Under the pieces are notes generated by a model. That model saw only the letters and a list, made by a program, of their open reading frames with translations. It was not told the origin of the DNA and searched no databases. Source: Streptomyces hyaluromycini (GTDB lineage: Bacteria > Actinomycetota > Actinomycetes > Streptomycetales > Streptomycetaceae). From it: 64,000 nucleotides of DNA. Location: contig NZ_BCFL01000027.1 in assembly GCF_002217755.1 (NCBI RefSeq), forward strand, positions 22,557 to 86,556, given 5' to 3'. Positions 17,581 through 25,953 of the stretch are shown piece by piece. Numbering within the stretch: position 1 is the stretch's first letter; each line of letters opens with the position of its first letter. The translations under genes and the position numbers were made by a program.

Positions 17581-18065
17581 CCGTCGGGTGCGGGGGGCGA
17601 AGGGCCGGGGGTCGGGTTCCGGTGATATTCACGGGAGTTGAGGAGCTGGCGAAGGCCGACGGGTGAGGAAGCGCCGAGGCCCGGTTCGGCTCCCTGTGGC
17701 TCCCGGCAGGCGACGGTCGACCGCATCGCCTACCGTGAAGAGGTTCGGTGAGCCCGGGGTCCTCGACCTCGGAGCACTCACGTCCGCAGTCGCGGACACA
17801 TCTGGTGGGGCCGGGAAGATACCGGCCGCCCCGCTGTCTCGCCCTTGGCCCAGGCCCAGGACCTCATGGGGGTTCTGGGAGTCACGTATGCCGAGGACAT
17901 GATGTGTCTGCGGCGCTTCCTGCTGGTCGGTGCCGCCTTGACAGGTGCCGTCGAGACGGGTGGTGCCACTCCGGGTGAGGAGTTCGGCATCTCCCCGCCT
18001 GTGGTGCCTCCTCGAAACGGCACGGCGGTCGCCGAGTCGCAGGAGACTCAAGCACCGGAGGGATC
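17581..18065. other. Intergenic stretch, no gene supported
   Basis: About 485 bp between the sortase and a secreted protein gene. Short frames on both strands (for example 17845-18069) have poor composition and no clear ribosome site. The last bases before 18066 hold the GGAGG for the next gene. The middle could be a decayed gene, but I cannot name one. Confidence 0.35.
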
Positions 18066-18674
18066 ATGACCATGTCCCGCCTGTCTCTGAAAGCCACGCT
18101 GTGCATGTTCGTCGCGTTGCTGATGGCAGCGCTGTGGACGCAGCCGGCGAACGCGTACACCTGGGCCCGAAGGGTCACCGTGTACAACGCTTCCGGTCTG
18201 TGCGTCCAGGGAGACGCAGGAATCGACCACCAGAGGCCCGGCGCGTTCTCCGGCAACCTCGCCTACTCGGTGACCTACGCGCTGAAGCAGGGATGCGGTA
18301 CGGGTCTGAACGAGCCCGACGGCTGGGCCGCCACGCGAGCCATCGTCTTCAAGTGGAACGGGTCCGCCTGGGACGTGTGCCGCAGCAGTGACTGGAAGTT
18401 CGGTGCCACCGGCGTGAACCGATGGGGTCCGTGGGGGCCGGAGCAGGGCATCGACTGGGGCGGGTGGGCTTCGTGCGGGGCGGGCTTCTACGGAACGCAG
18501 GCCGCGGCCTTCGTCTGGGACGGGTCCGCATGGCGAGGGGGCAGTGTCTGGTCGGGGTTCGAAAAGGCCACGCCCGCGGGAGTTGCCCGCATGTGGCAGC
18601 CCGCGAACAGTTCCGCTCCCGCTCCGCACGTCAAGCCGCCCGCTGTCCGGCCGGCGGCCCGGGCCGCCCGGTAA
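18066..18674 (+). CDS. Secreted hypothetical protein
   Basis: This 202-residue protein has a Sec signal peptide (hydrophobic stretch about 10-25, cleavage after A-N-A near residue 30), so it should be extracellular. The mature part is rich in Trp, Gly and aromatic residues (W-K-F-G-A..W-G-P-W-G-P), with four or more cysteines that could form disulfides. The tail is a Pro/Ala-rich low-complexity segment. I do not recognise a family. GGAGG sits four bases before the ATG. It is monocistronic, followed by a strong terminator shared with the convergent MFS gene. Confidence 0.75.
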   Translation: MTMSRLSLKATLCMFVALLMAALWTQPANAYTWARRVTVYNASGLCVQGDAGIDHQRPGAFSGNLAYSVTYALKQGCGTGLNEPDGWAATRAIVFKWNGSAWDVCRSSDWKFGATGVNRWGPWGPEQGIDWGGWASCGAGFYGTQAAAFVWDGSAWRGGSVWSGFEKATPAGVARMWQPANSSAPAPHVKPPAVRPAARAAR

Positions 18675-18733
18675 CGGGCGGGAGCAGGAAGCACTTTGAG
18701 CTCACTCGGGGATCGCTCTGAGCTCACTTCGGG

Positions 18734-18773
18734 GAAGTGCCCGGCGCGTCTGCGAAGGCGCGTCGGGCACTTC
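18734..18773. terminator. Hairpin terminator between convergent genes
   Basis: A 15-bp stem (GAAGTGCCCGGCGCG with CGCGTCGGGCACTTC, one G-T wobble) and 10-base loop lies between the convergent secreted-protein and MFS genes. Just upstream is a short direct repeat containing GAGCTCACT twice. Confidence 0.7.
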
Positions 18774-18848
18774 CGCGCTGGTGAAGGAACGTACGGTCGA
18801 TCGAGGCACTTCCGGCGCCGGATCCGCTCATGCCGGATGCCGGATCCG

Positions 18849-20234
18849 CTACCGCGCCCGCTCCCGCAGCGCCACCACCCCCGCCGCCCCCAGTACCGCC
18901 ACCCCCGCGGAGACCGCCATCGCCACGTCCGCCCCGTGTGCCAGGCCGGTGCCGGACGACGTGGCCAGGGCGATGGTCAGGGCCACGCCCGCGCAGGAGC
19001 CGATGTAGCGGAAGGTCTGCTGGGCGCCCGAGCCCATCGCGGCCCGGGCGGCGGGGACCGACTCCACCGCCAGGAGGGGGAGCGCGGCGTTGAGGAGGCC
19101 GCTGCCCACCCCGCCCAGGACCAGGCCCGGCAGCAGCCGGGGCCAGGAACCCGCGTCCAGGGCGCCCAGCATGGCCAGCGCGCCGCCCGCGTGGAGGAGG
19201 AAACCGGCGGCGAGTTGCCAGCGGGGTGAGACCCGGCCCGCGAGGCGCTTCGCCTGCAGCGCCACCGTGAAGGACAGGCCGGACCAGAGCAGGAACAGCC
19301 ACGCCGTGTCCATCGCGGACATTCCCAGCGTCTGCTGGAGCAGCGCCGGCAGATAGCTGAACAGGCCTATCACCGTCAGGCCCGTGACCAGGCCGCTGAG
19401 GGAGGAGGCCAGGAAGCGGGGGGTGCGGAAGAGGGCCAGGTCGATCATCGGGGTCGACGAGAAGCGGCGCTCGACGAGGGTGAAGGCCGCCAGCAGGACG
19501 ACCGTGGCCGCCAGCAGCAGGGCCACCGGTGCGCGCAGCCACCCGTCCCGGCCCAGGGTCAGTGCCGCCACCAGGGACACCAGCGCCAGCCCGAAGGTGA
19601 GGGCCCCGGCGACGTCCGGGCGGCCGCCGCGCGGTGAGCGGGACTCCGTCAGCGTGCGGAAGGAGACTCCGGCCACCAGCAGCGCGGCCGCGCCCAGGAC
19701 GGCGTACGCCACCCGCCAGCTGGGCATCGCGCCGGCGACCAGCGGACCGAGTGCGATGCCGCCGCTCACGAACGCGCCCCACACGCCCGTCGCGTGCAGC
19801 CGGCCGCGCGGGCTCGGGAACGCGGCCACCAGCAGGCCCAGGCTGCTCGCCAGGATCGCCGCGCTCGCCGCGCCCTGTGCCACCCGGGCCAGGGTGAAGG
19901 CCCAGGTGGAGGTCGTCAGGCCGCCGAGGGCGGTGGTCAGGCCGAGGGCGAGGGTGCCGGCGACGAAGACCCGGCGGCGGCCGTAGTCGTCGGCCAGGCT
20001 GCCGACCACCAGCAGGAGGGCGGCGAGGCCGAGCGGGGTGCCGTTCAGCAGCCAGGCCTGGGCGGAGAGCGGGGTGTGCAGGGCGGCGACCGTGTCCGGG
20101 AGCGTGACCATCGGGGCGGTGTACGTCATCAGGGCCACGGCGGTCGCGGCGCTGGTGAGGGCCAGGGTGGGGCGGCCGCTCCGGACGGGGGCCGGGGTGG
20201 CTTCCGTGACCGGTGCAGGGCTTGCACGCTTCAT
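18849..20234 (-). CDS. MFS drug-efflux-type transporter
   Basis: A membrane exporter with about 12-14 hydrophobic segments and the MFS motif A G-S-L-A-D-D-Y-G-R-R-R between helices 2 and 3, typical of the DHA proton-antiport efflux family. Likely substrates are small toxic molecules or an antibiotic. It is divergent from an HxlR regulator gene, and two identical-type operators lie between them, so it is almost certainly repressed by that protein. I prefer ATG 20234 (M-K-R-A-S), which leaves both operators non-coding; an in-frame ATG at 20258 would place one inside the gene. No strong ribosome site is seen for either. Confidence 0.88.
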   Translation of the reverse strand: MKRASPAPVTEATPAPVRSGRPTLALTSAATAVALMTYTAPMVTLPDTVAALHTPLSAQAWLLNGTPLGLAALLLVVGSLADDYGRRRVFVAGTLALGLTTALGGLTTSTWAFTLARVAQGAASAAILASSLGLLVAAFPSPRGRLHATGVWGAFVSGGIALGPLVAGAMPSWRVAYAVLGAAALLVAGVSFRTLTESRSPRGGRPDVAGALTFGLALVSLVAALTLGRDGWLRAPVALLLAATVVLLAAFTLVERRFSSTPMIDLALFRTPRFLASSLSGLVTGLTVIGLFSYLPALLQQTLGMSAMDTAWLFLLWSGLSFTVALQAKRLAGRVSPRWQLAAGFLLHAGGALAMLGALDAGSWPRLLPGLVLGGVGSGLLNAALPLLAVESVPAARAAMGSGAQQTFRYIGSCAGVALTIALATSSGTGLAHGADVAMAVSAGVAVLGAAGVVALRERAR

Positions 20235-20295
20235 GGTTCTTTCATTGAACCTAGTCATGGGGGTACCGTAGCACCGTTGGTTCGTTCATTGAACC
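20235..20295. promoter_or_regulatory. Pair of 17-bp HxlR-type operators
   Basis: Two copies of an inverted repeat GGTTC-n-TTCATT-GAACC occur at 20235-20251 and 20279-20295. They differ only at the sixth base (T or G). Their centres are 44 bp apart, about four helical turns, inside the divergent MFS/HxlR promoter. Placement suggests one dimer on each promoter, repressing efflux and autoregulating hxlR. Confidence 0.75.
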
Positions 20296-20326
20296 TGCGA
20301 GAGGGAAACTGACTAAGGTGGTCCCC

Positions 20327-20854
20327 ATGGCACTGGGCAAGGACTACGCGACACAGGAGTGCTCGCTCGCCAGCGCGCTGGAGGTCGTCGGCGAGCGCTG
20401 GACCCTGCTCGTCATCCGCGACGCGCTCTACGGCGTCCGGCGCTACAACGACTTCCTCGTCCACCTCGGCATCCCGCGCGCGGTCCTGTCGGCCCGCCTC
20501 AGGACGCTCACCGAGGAGGGGATCCTGGAGAAGCGCCGGTACCAGGACTCACCGCCCCGGGACGAGTACGTCGTCACCGAGCGCGGGATCGAGCTGTGGC
20601 CCGCCCTGCGCGCCCTCGCCGTCTGGGGGCGCGAGCACTTCACGGAACGCCGGCTGCGCTACTTCCGGCACGTGGACTGCGGGACCGAACTCGGCTCGTA
20701 CGGCGAATGTCCCGCCTGCGGAACCGTCGTACCCGCCGCGGACGTTCTCCTCACGCCGGGGCCCGGACTCGACCCCGACCCGGCGGACCCGGTCAGCCGG
20801 GCGCTCCTCAAGCCCAAGAGGCTCCTGGAGCCGCTGGAAACGGATCACGCGTGA
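20327..20854 (+). CDS. HxlR-family transcriptional regulator
   Basis: A winged-helix DNA-binding protein of about 175 residues. The HxlR core is clear: C-S-L-A-S-A-L-E-V-V-G-E-R-W-T-L-L at the start, then R-R-Y-N-D-F and the recognition helix V-L-S-A-R-L-R-T-L, then E-G-I-L-E-K-R wing. The first cysteine in T-Q-E-C-S-L is the redox or aldehyde-sensing position in some relatives. The C-terminal extension has C-G-T..C-P-A-C-G, which could bind zinc. ATG 20327 has AAGGTGG upstream; a GTG 9 bases earlier is the alternative. It probably represses the divergent efflux gene through the two operators. Confidence 0.9.
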   Translation: MALGKDYATQECSLASALEVVGERWTLLVIRDALYGVRRYNDFLVHLGIPRAVLSARLRTLTEEGILEKRRYQDSPPRDEYVVTERGIELWPALRALAVWGREHFTERRLRYFRHVDCGTELGSYGECPACGTVVPAADVLLTPGPGLDPDPADPVSRALLKPKRLLEPLETDHA

Positions 20855-20983
20855 GCCGCTGCCTACGGTCCAGTACGTGAACAGGCTCTTGCCCGTTGCA
20901 CGCTCATCTTGGAGGATCGACCAGTCCTCCGATGGCTGCACCCATCGGTCGGGCGACTGCTGTCAAAGGAGATGGTGACGACC

Positions 20984-21841
20984 ATGAAGCTGCTGCGAGT
21001 CGGTACGGCGGGGGCGGAGCGGCCCGCGCTGCTCGACGCCGAGGGTGTCCTGCGGGACCTGACGGGGATCGTCGACGACATCGACGGGGCGCTGCTCGCC
21101 GACGACGCGGCGCTCGGGCGCGTCCGCGCCGCCGCCGACGCGGGGGAGCTGCCCGCGCTCGACGCGACCGGGCTGCGGATCGGGCCGCCGCTGGGGCGGA
21201 TCGGCAAGGTCGTGTGCATCGGGCTCAACTACCACGACCACGCCCGCGAGACGGGGGCCGAGCCGCCGGCCGAGCCGGTCGTCTTCTTCAAGGCCGCGGA
21301 CACGGTCGTCGGGCCGTACGACACCGTGCTGGTGCCCCGCGGGTCCGTGAAGACCGACTGGGAGGTGGAGCTGGCGGTCGTCATCGGGCGTACGGCCCGT
21401 TATGTGGCCGACGACGAGGACCCGCTGGCCTATGTCGCCGGGTACGCCGTCGCGCACGACGTGTCCGAGCGGGAGTTCCAGATCGAGCGGGGCGGGACCT
21501 GGGACAAGGGGAAGAACTGCGAGACGTTCAACCCGCTAGGGCCGTGGCTGGTGACCGCGGACGAGGTCGGCGATCCGCAGGGGCTGTCGCTGAAGCTCTG
21601 GGTGAACGGTGAGCTGAAGCAGGACGGGACCACGGCCGAGCAGATCTTTTCGGTCGCCGAAGTGGTGCGGTATGTCAGCCGGTTCATGGTGCTGTACCCC
21701 GGGGATGTCATCAACACCGGGACTCCGGCGGGGGTCGCGTTGGGGGCGCCGGAGCCGAAGCCGTTCCTGCGGGCCGGGGATGTGGTGGAGCTGGAGATCG
21801 GGGGGCTCGGGCGTCAGCGGCAGGAGCTCAAAGACGCCTAA
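20984..21841 (+). CDS. Fumarylacetoacetate hydrolase (FAH) family protein
   Basis: This 285-residue enzyme shows the FAH C-terminal fold. It has G-K-V-V-C-I-G-L-N-Y-H-D-H, P-V-V-F-F-K, W-E-V-E-L-A-V-V-I-G carrying the metal-binding acidic residues, the D-V-S-E-R-E loop and N-T-G-T-P-A-G-V near the end. Relatives cleave or isomerise beta-diketo acids in aromatic or sugar-acid breakdown, for example 2-hydroxyhepta-2,4-dienedioate isomerase and ureidoglycolate lyase. The exact reaction cannot be told from this sequence. ATG 20984 follows AAAGGAG. It is alone, so pathway context is missing. Confidence 0.85.
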   Translation: MKLLRVGTAGAERPALLDAEGVLRDLTGIVDDIDGALLADDAALGRVRAAADAGELPALDATGLRIGPPLGRIGKVVCIGLNYHDHARETGAEPPAEPVVFFKAADTVVGPYDTVLVPRGSVKTDWEVELAVVIGRTARYVADDEDPLAYVAGYAVAHDVSEREFQIERGGTWDKGKNCETFNPLGPWLVTADEVGDPQGLSLKLWVNGELKQDGTTAEQIFSVAEVVRYVSRFMVLYPGDVINTGTPAGVALGAPEPKPFLRAGDVVELEIGGLGRQRQELKDA

Positions 21842-21906
21842 GGGGCGGGGGGGGGTGCTCTGCGCGGGCGGGTGCGGCTTCGTCGTGGTTGCTCGCGCAG
21901 TTCCCC

Positions 21907-21924
21907 GCGCCCCTAAAGGGGCGC
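21907..21924. terminator. GCGCCCCT/AGGGGCGC hairpin in interspersed repeat
   Basis: An 8-bp stem with a 2-base loop abuts the stop of the UPF0303 gene and lies 3' of the FAH gene. The surrounding bases (about 21879-21924, GTTGCTCGCGCAGTTCCCC then the hairpin) belong to a repeat class that ends in the same hairpin as the copies at 29751 and 44844. Confidence 0.55.
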
Positions 21925-22425
21925 TACAGCTTGAGGAAGCTTTCCAGGGCCTCCACCACGAAGCGGTGGTCCTCCAGTTGGGGCAGGCCTGAGACCGTCA
22001 CCGATCCGATCACGCCGGCGTTCTCGACGGTGATCGGGAACGAGCCGCCGTGGGCCGCGTACTCGTCCGGGTCCAGGCGGGAGGACTCCTCGAAGGTCGT
22101 GCCCTTGGCCCGGAAGCGGGCGCCGACCAGGTAGGACGCCGAGCCGTAGCGCTCCACCACCCGGCGCTTGCGGGTGATCCAGGCGTCGTTGTCGGGGGTG
22201 GATCCGGGCAGGGCCGCGTGGAAGAGCTGCTGGCCCGCGCGGTGGATGTCGACGGCCACGGGGGCCTGGCGCTCCCGGGCCATCTCCACCAGCAGGGAAC
22301 CGAGGGCCCACGCGTCGTCGTACGTGAACTGCCGGAAGACCAGGAGTCGCTCCTGCTTCTCCAGCTCTTCCAGCGAAGGGGTGAGTTCGGGGGGCGAACC
22401 GCGGGGTGATCTGCGGGTGCTGCAT
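21924..22425 (-). pseudogene. UPF0303 / HbpS-like protein with 5' frameshift
   Basis: The frame ending at 21924 encodes a clear UPF0303 (heme-degrading-domain-like) protein: V-A-V-D-I-H-R-A-G-Q-Q-L-F-H-A-A-L-P-G, then R-A-K-G-T-T-F-E-E-S-S-R and S-G-L-P-Q-L-E-D-H-R. The family N-terminus is also present, but in another frame. ATG 22425 (M-Q-H-P-Q-I-T-P-R-F-A-P), which forms a TGATG junction with the upstream gene, must shift at the run of six Gs at 22389-22394 to continue as E-L-T-P-S-L-E-E-L-E. One G fewer would restore a normal roughly 165-residue protein. This is either a real inactivating indel, a slippery run, or a sequencing error. A truncated protein from an internal start such as 22289 remains possible. 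Confidence 0.75.
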
Positions 22426-23498
22426 CAGAGGGTCACCGTCACCTTGTCTCGCGCCGAGCGGCGGGCTGCTTCCAGTACGTCCAGGGCGGCGGCCGCCTCC
22501 AGTGCGGTCACCGGGTTGGGGCCCTCGCCCCGCAGGGCCCGGGCCACGGCCGCGTAGTACGCGGGGTAGTCACCGGGGAGGGTGGGGACGGCCCGGCCGC
22601 CGGTGACCGGGGACTCGCCGGCGCCGATACGACCGTACAGCGACTCCGGTTCGTGGCCCCACGCGTCCGCGGCGCCGGGGCGCTCGCCCGTGCGCAGGGC
22701 GTCCTCCTGCGGGTCCAGGCCGTACTTGACGTAACCGGCCTTCGAGCCCAGCACCCGGAAACGCGGGCCGAGCTGGGCCGTCGTCGCCGAGACGTAGAGG
22801 TGGGAGCGGACACCGTTCGCGTGGGTGAGCGCGATGAACGTGTCGTCGTCGGTCTCGGCGCCGGACCGGCGGATCACCGACTCGGCGTACACCTCGGTGG
22901 CGGGGCCGAAGAGCACCAGGGCCTGGTCGACGACATGGCTGCCGAGGTCGTAGAGGAGACCTCCGATCTCTGCCGGGTCGCCGGACTCGCGCCAGCCGCC
23001 CTTGGGCTGCGGACGCCAGCGTTCGAAGCGGGACTCGAAGCGCCAGGGATCGCCCAGCGAACCGTCCTCAAGAAGCTTGCGCAGGGTGAGGAAGTCGTTG
23101 TCCCAGCGGCGGTTCTGGAAGACCGAGAGCAGCAGACCGCGCTCCTCGGCCAGGGCGGCCAGCCCGCGCGCCTCGGCGGCGGTGCCGGCGACCGGCTTGT
23201 CGACCACGACCGGCAGGCCCGCCTTGAGGGCGGTCGTCGCCAGCGGCACGTGCGTCTTGTTCGGGGACGCGATGACGAGGAGGTCGAGTTCCGCAGCCCG
23301 GTCGAACAGCTCGTCGGGGGTGGCGACCGTCCGGACGTCGGGGAACTCGGCCTTCGCCTGCGCCTGCCGCTCGGGGTTCGAGGTGACCACCGTGTCCAGG
23401 CCGAGGCCCTCGGCGGCGGCGATCAGGGGGGCGTGGAAGACGGATCCGGCGAGGCCGTAGCCGACGAGGCCGACGCGCAGGGGAGTGGCAGCTGTCAT
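22425..23498 (-). CDS. Gfo/Idh/MocA family oxidoreductase
   Basis: A 357-residue NAD(P)-dependent sugar or inositol dehydrogenase-like enzyme. The Rossmann fold opens L-R-V-G-L-V-G-Y-G-L-A-G, with the family's D-K-P sequence in V-V-V-D-K-P-V-A, and S-V-F-Q-N-R-R-W-D-N-D and G-G-L-L-Y-D-L-G-S-H in the second domain, the latter carrying the conserved catalytic Asp/His region. ATG 23498 follows AAGTAGGA. It is divergent from a ROK regulator with a strong palindrome between, and overlaps the UPF0303 gene start by one base, so those two form an operon. Sugar substrate unknown. Confidence 0.9.
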   Translation of the reverse strand: MTAATPLRVGLVGYGLAGSVFHAPLIAAAEGLGLDTVVTSNPERQAQAKAEFPDVRTVATPDELFDRAAELDLLVIASPNKTHVPLATTALKAGLPVVVDKPVAGTAAEARGLAALAEERGLLLSVFQNRRWDNDFLTLRKLLEDGSLGDPWRFESRFERWRPQPKGGWRESGDPAEIGGLLYDLGSHVVDQALVLFGPATEVYAESVIRRSGAETDDDTFIALTHANGVRSHLYVSATTAQLGPRFRVLGSKAGYVKYGLDPQEDALRTGERPGAADAWGHEPESLYGRIGAGESPVTGGRAVPTLPGDYPAYYAAVARALRGEGPNPVTALEAAAALDVLEAARRSARDKVTVTL

Positions 23499-23506
23499 GC
23501 GTCCTA

Positions 23507-23529
23507 CTTTCGCAACGCTGTTGCCAAAG
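23507..23529. promoter_or_regulatory. 23-bp palindrome, probable ROK-regulator operator
   Basis: The site CTTTCGCAAC-gct-GTTGCCAAAG has 10-base arms matching at nine positions. It lies between the divergent oxidoreductase and ROK genes, overlapping where both promoters must be. It is the only strong palindrome in this gap. Confidence 0.65.
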
Positions 23530-23555
23530 TGCAAGTGGCAGGGAGAATGAGTGCC

Positions 23556-24686
23556 GTGAACACGACGAGGAGCGGACGACCGGGTACGGCCGGCGGGCGA
23601 CCGGGTGCGGTCGGAGCGAATCTGCCGGCCATGCGCAGTCACAACACCGCGCTGGTGCTGGATCTGCTGCGCACGGCGGGCGAGGGCGGCATCAGCCGGC
23701 TCGAACTGGCCGAGCGGACCGGGCTCACCCCGCAGGCGGTCAGCAAGATCACCGCCCGGCTGCGGGAGGAGGGTCTCGCCGCGGAGGCCGGGCGGCGCGC
23801 GTCCACGGGCGGCAAGCCGGCCACCGTACTGCGGCTGGTGCCGGACGCCGGGCACGCGGTGGGGATCCAGCTCGACCGGGACGAGCTGCGCGCGGTGCTC
23901 GTCGACCTCGACGGCACGGTGGTGGCGGCGCGGCAGGCGGAGGTGGACCTGGGGGCCGGGGCGGAGGCCGTCCTCGGCGCGGTCGTGGAGCTGGCCGGGG
24001 AGCTGGTCGAGCGCGGCGGCGACACCCTGCTCGGGGTCGGGGTCGGGGCGCCCGGTCCGCTCGACCACATCCACGGGGTGCTGCACCGGGTCACCGGGTT
24101 CCCCGAGTGGGACGGCTTCCCGCTGCGGGACGCGCTCGCGGCGCGGCTCGGGGTGCCGGTCGTCGTCGACAAGGACAGCAACGCGGCGGCCCTCGGACTC
24201 GCCGTCGGCGGCGAGAGCGGGTCCTTCGCCTGCCTGCTCCTCGGTACGGGGCTGGGCGCCGGTCTGGTGATCGGCGACACCGTGCACCGGGGGGCGCGTA
24301 CCGGGGCCGGGGAGTTCGGGCACCAGGTCGTCCAGCTCGACGGGCCGCCCTGCCACTGCGGCAACCGCGGCTGCATCGAGGCGCTGTGCCTGGCGGCGGT
24401 GGCCCGCGGTGACGTGGCCGAGGCGGCGCGGGTCCTCGGCGTCGGCGCCGCGAACCTGGCCGGCCTGCTCGACATCGACCTCGTGCTGCTCGGCGGCCGG
24501 ACCATCGCGGCCGCGCCGGAGCCGTTCGTGCAGGGGGTCGCCGCCGTCCTCGACGACCACACCCGGCGGGAGGGGAGCCTGCGTACGACGGTCCCCGTCC
24601 GCCTCGCCCCCGGCGGCGGCCGGGGTGTCGCGGAGGGCGCGGCCCAGCTGCTCCTCGCTCCGCTGTTCGGACGCGCGGACGGCTGA
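23556..24686 (+). CDS. ROK-family transcriptional regulator
   Basis: A sugar-responsive regulator of about 376 residues. The N-terminal winged helix (S-R-L-E-L-A-E-R-T-G-L-T-P-Q-A-V-S-K near residues 45-62) is followed by the ROK sugar-kinase-like fold. This has D-K-D-S-N-A-A-A-L-G, L-L-L-G-T-G-L-G-A-G-L, the zinc knuckle C-H-C-G-N-R-G-C-I-E-A, and the E-F-G-H motif just before. GTG 23556 sits 10 bases after GGGAG; ATG 23547 is in frame but too close to that site. It is divergent from the Gfo/Idh gene, so it probably controls that operon through the palindrome between them, in response to a sugar. Confidence 0.9.
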   Translation: MNTTRSGRPGTAGGRPGAVGANLPAMRSHNTALVLDLLRTAGEGGISRLELAERTGLTPQAVSKITARLREEGLAAEAGRRASTGGKPATVLRLVPDAGHAVGIQLDRDELRAVLVDLDGTVVAARQAEVDLGAGAEAVLGAVVELAGELVERGGDTLLGVGVGAPGPLDHIHGVLHRVTGFPEWDGFPLRDALAARLGVPVVVDKDSNAAALGLAVGGESGSFACLLLGTGLGAGLVIGDTVHRGARTGAGEFGHQVVQLDGPPCHCGNRGCIEALCLAAVARGDVAEAARVLGVGAANLAGLLDIDLVLLGGRTIAAAPEPFVQGVAAVLDDHTRREGSLRTTVPVRLAPGGGRGVAEGAAQLLLAPLFGRADG

Positions 24687-24745
24687 CCGCTGTTCGGCAC
24701 CGCCGAAATCCGCCGTTGTGGTTGATCGCCGTCGCGGCGGGGTGA

Positions 24746-24820
24746 GGAAGAGCGGCGGCTGGGTGGGGAAGAGCGGCGGCGGCGAACAGGGGGCGGCGAA
24801 CAGGCGGCGGCGAACGGGGT
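24746..24820. repeat. Short GC-rich direct repeats
   Basis: GAAGAGCGGCGGC occurs twice, followed by three near-copies of GGCGGCGAAC. It lies in the 220-bp gap after the ROK gene. It looks like slippage-generated low-complexity DNA with no gene. Confidence 0.5.
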
Positions 24821-24909
24821 ACCGGCGACGGCTGATCGGGCGGAGTGTGTCCGTTCCCGTGGAGTGGCGTCCGGTGATCTCGGCCCGTGCCCGGCAGAGT
24901 CACCTGTCC

Positions 24910-25911
24910 ATGCGCATGCGACTGAGCACTCCCCTGTCCCTCTGCCTGGCCGCCGCAGCCGCCGTACTCGCCCCCGCGCCGTCGGCGACGGCAGCCCCCG
25001 CCGTCGCCGGGACGTCCTGCGCGGGTGCCGACGAGCCGGGCTTCCCCCTCACCACCCGCCTCCACGACGGCCCCTCGTCCTACGAAGCCGGCGGCGGCTT
25101 CGGCACCTGGTACCTCGACCTCACCAACACCACGGGCCGCACCTGCACCGACGTCCACCCGGTCGTCGTCCTCGTCGACGACAAGCGTGCCCTCAAGCCG
25201 TCCCAGACCGAGCTGGAGTTCTACGACGGCCCGCGCACCCGCCCGGTCCCGCTGACGGTGACCGACGAGTCCGAGCTGGTCGGCGTGTTCGACGGGACCG
25301 GCTTCCCCGGGTTCACCGTGGCACCCGGGGCGACCGTCTCGGTCAAGGTCAGACTCGCCGTCACCTCCGACGCCGTACGCAACGGGGTCACGGCCAACGC
25401 GGCCGTCGTCCAGCGGCAGGGGTCGGACGGCGAGTGGGTGGGGGAGTCGAACGACTACCGCTTCGGCATCGGCGGCGAACCGCCGCCCCCGCCCGCGAGC
25501 ATCGCCCCAGCCGTCCCTTCCGGCGGCGCGCAGGTCGGCCCGCAGACGCCCCGGGGGACCAGCCCCGAAAGCCCCGAAGGCACGGAAACCCCCGAAGGCA
25601 CGGAAACCCCCGGAGGTCCCGAAAGTCCCGCCGACCCCGACACCAGCCCGGGGGCCAGCCCCGGAGCCACTCCCGGGGGCACCCCCACCGCCTCGCCCGG
25701 CGGCAGCGCCCGACCCTTCACCGACGAGGCCCGGGGAGGCGGGGACGGCGGCACGGGGGCCTGGGACGCCGAGGGTGCCTGGGCGGCCGGGGAACGCGCC
25801 CGCGAACTGGCCCGCACCGGCCTCGGCCTGGCCCACGGCCTGTTCACGGCCGCCCTCGCCCTGCTCACCGTAGGAGTCGGCGCGTTCCTGCTGGCACGCC
25901 GACGGCGGTGA
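24910..25911 (+). CDS. Secreted surface protein with LAxTG sortase signal
   Basis: This 333-residue protein has a Sec signal peptide (hydrophobic about 10-30, cleavage near A-T-A-A-P). A beta-rich domain follows (about 35-190) with D-D-K-R-A-L and two cysteines. Next is a Pro/Gly/Glu/Thr stalk (about 195-285) containing P-E-G-T-E-T repeats. The C-terminus is a cell-wall sorting signal: L-A-R-T-G, a hydrophobic stretch and a terminal A-R-R-R-R. LAxTG is the motif preferred by class E sortases, one of which is encoded at 16792. The stalk and anchor indicate display on the peptidoglycan. Function of the outer domain is unknown. Only a weak ribosome site precedes the ATG. Confidence 0.85.
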   Translation: MRMRLSTPLSLCLAAAAAVLAPAPSATAAPAVAGTSCAGADEPGFPLTTRLHDGPSSYEAGGGFGTWYLDLTNTTGRTCTDVHPVVVLVDDKRALKPSQTELEFYDGPRTRPVPLTVTDESELVGVFDGTGFPGFTVAPGATVSVKVRLAVTSDAVRNGVTANAAVVQRQGSDGEWVGESNDYRFGIGGEPPPPPASIAPAVPSGGAQVGPQTPRGTSPESPEGTETPEGTETPGGPESPADPDTSPGASPGATPGGTPTASPGGSARPFTDEARGGGDGGTGAWDAEGAWAAGERARELARTGLGLAHGLFTAALALLTVGVGAFLLARRRR

Positions 25912-25953
25912 CCCTCGTCCGGTGCGGGAGGCGCCGTCTGCGACCATCCCTGC

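Noticed and set aside
17845..18069. 74-codon frame before the secreted protein gene
   Set aside because: Weak start, no family, and its end overlaps the ribosome site of the next gene.
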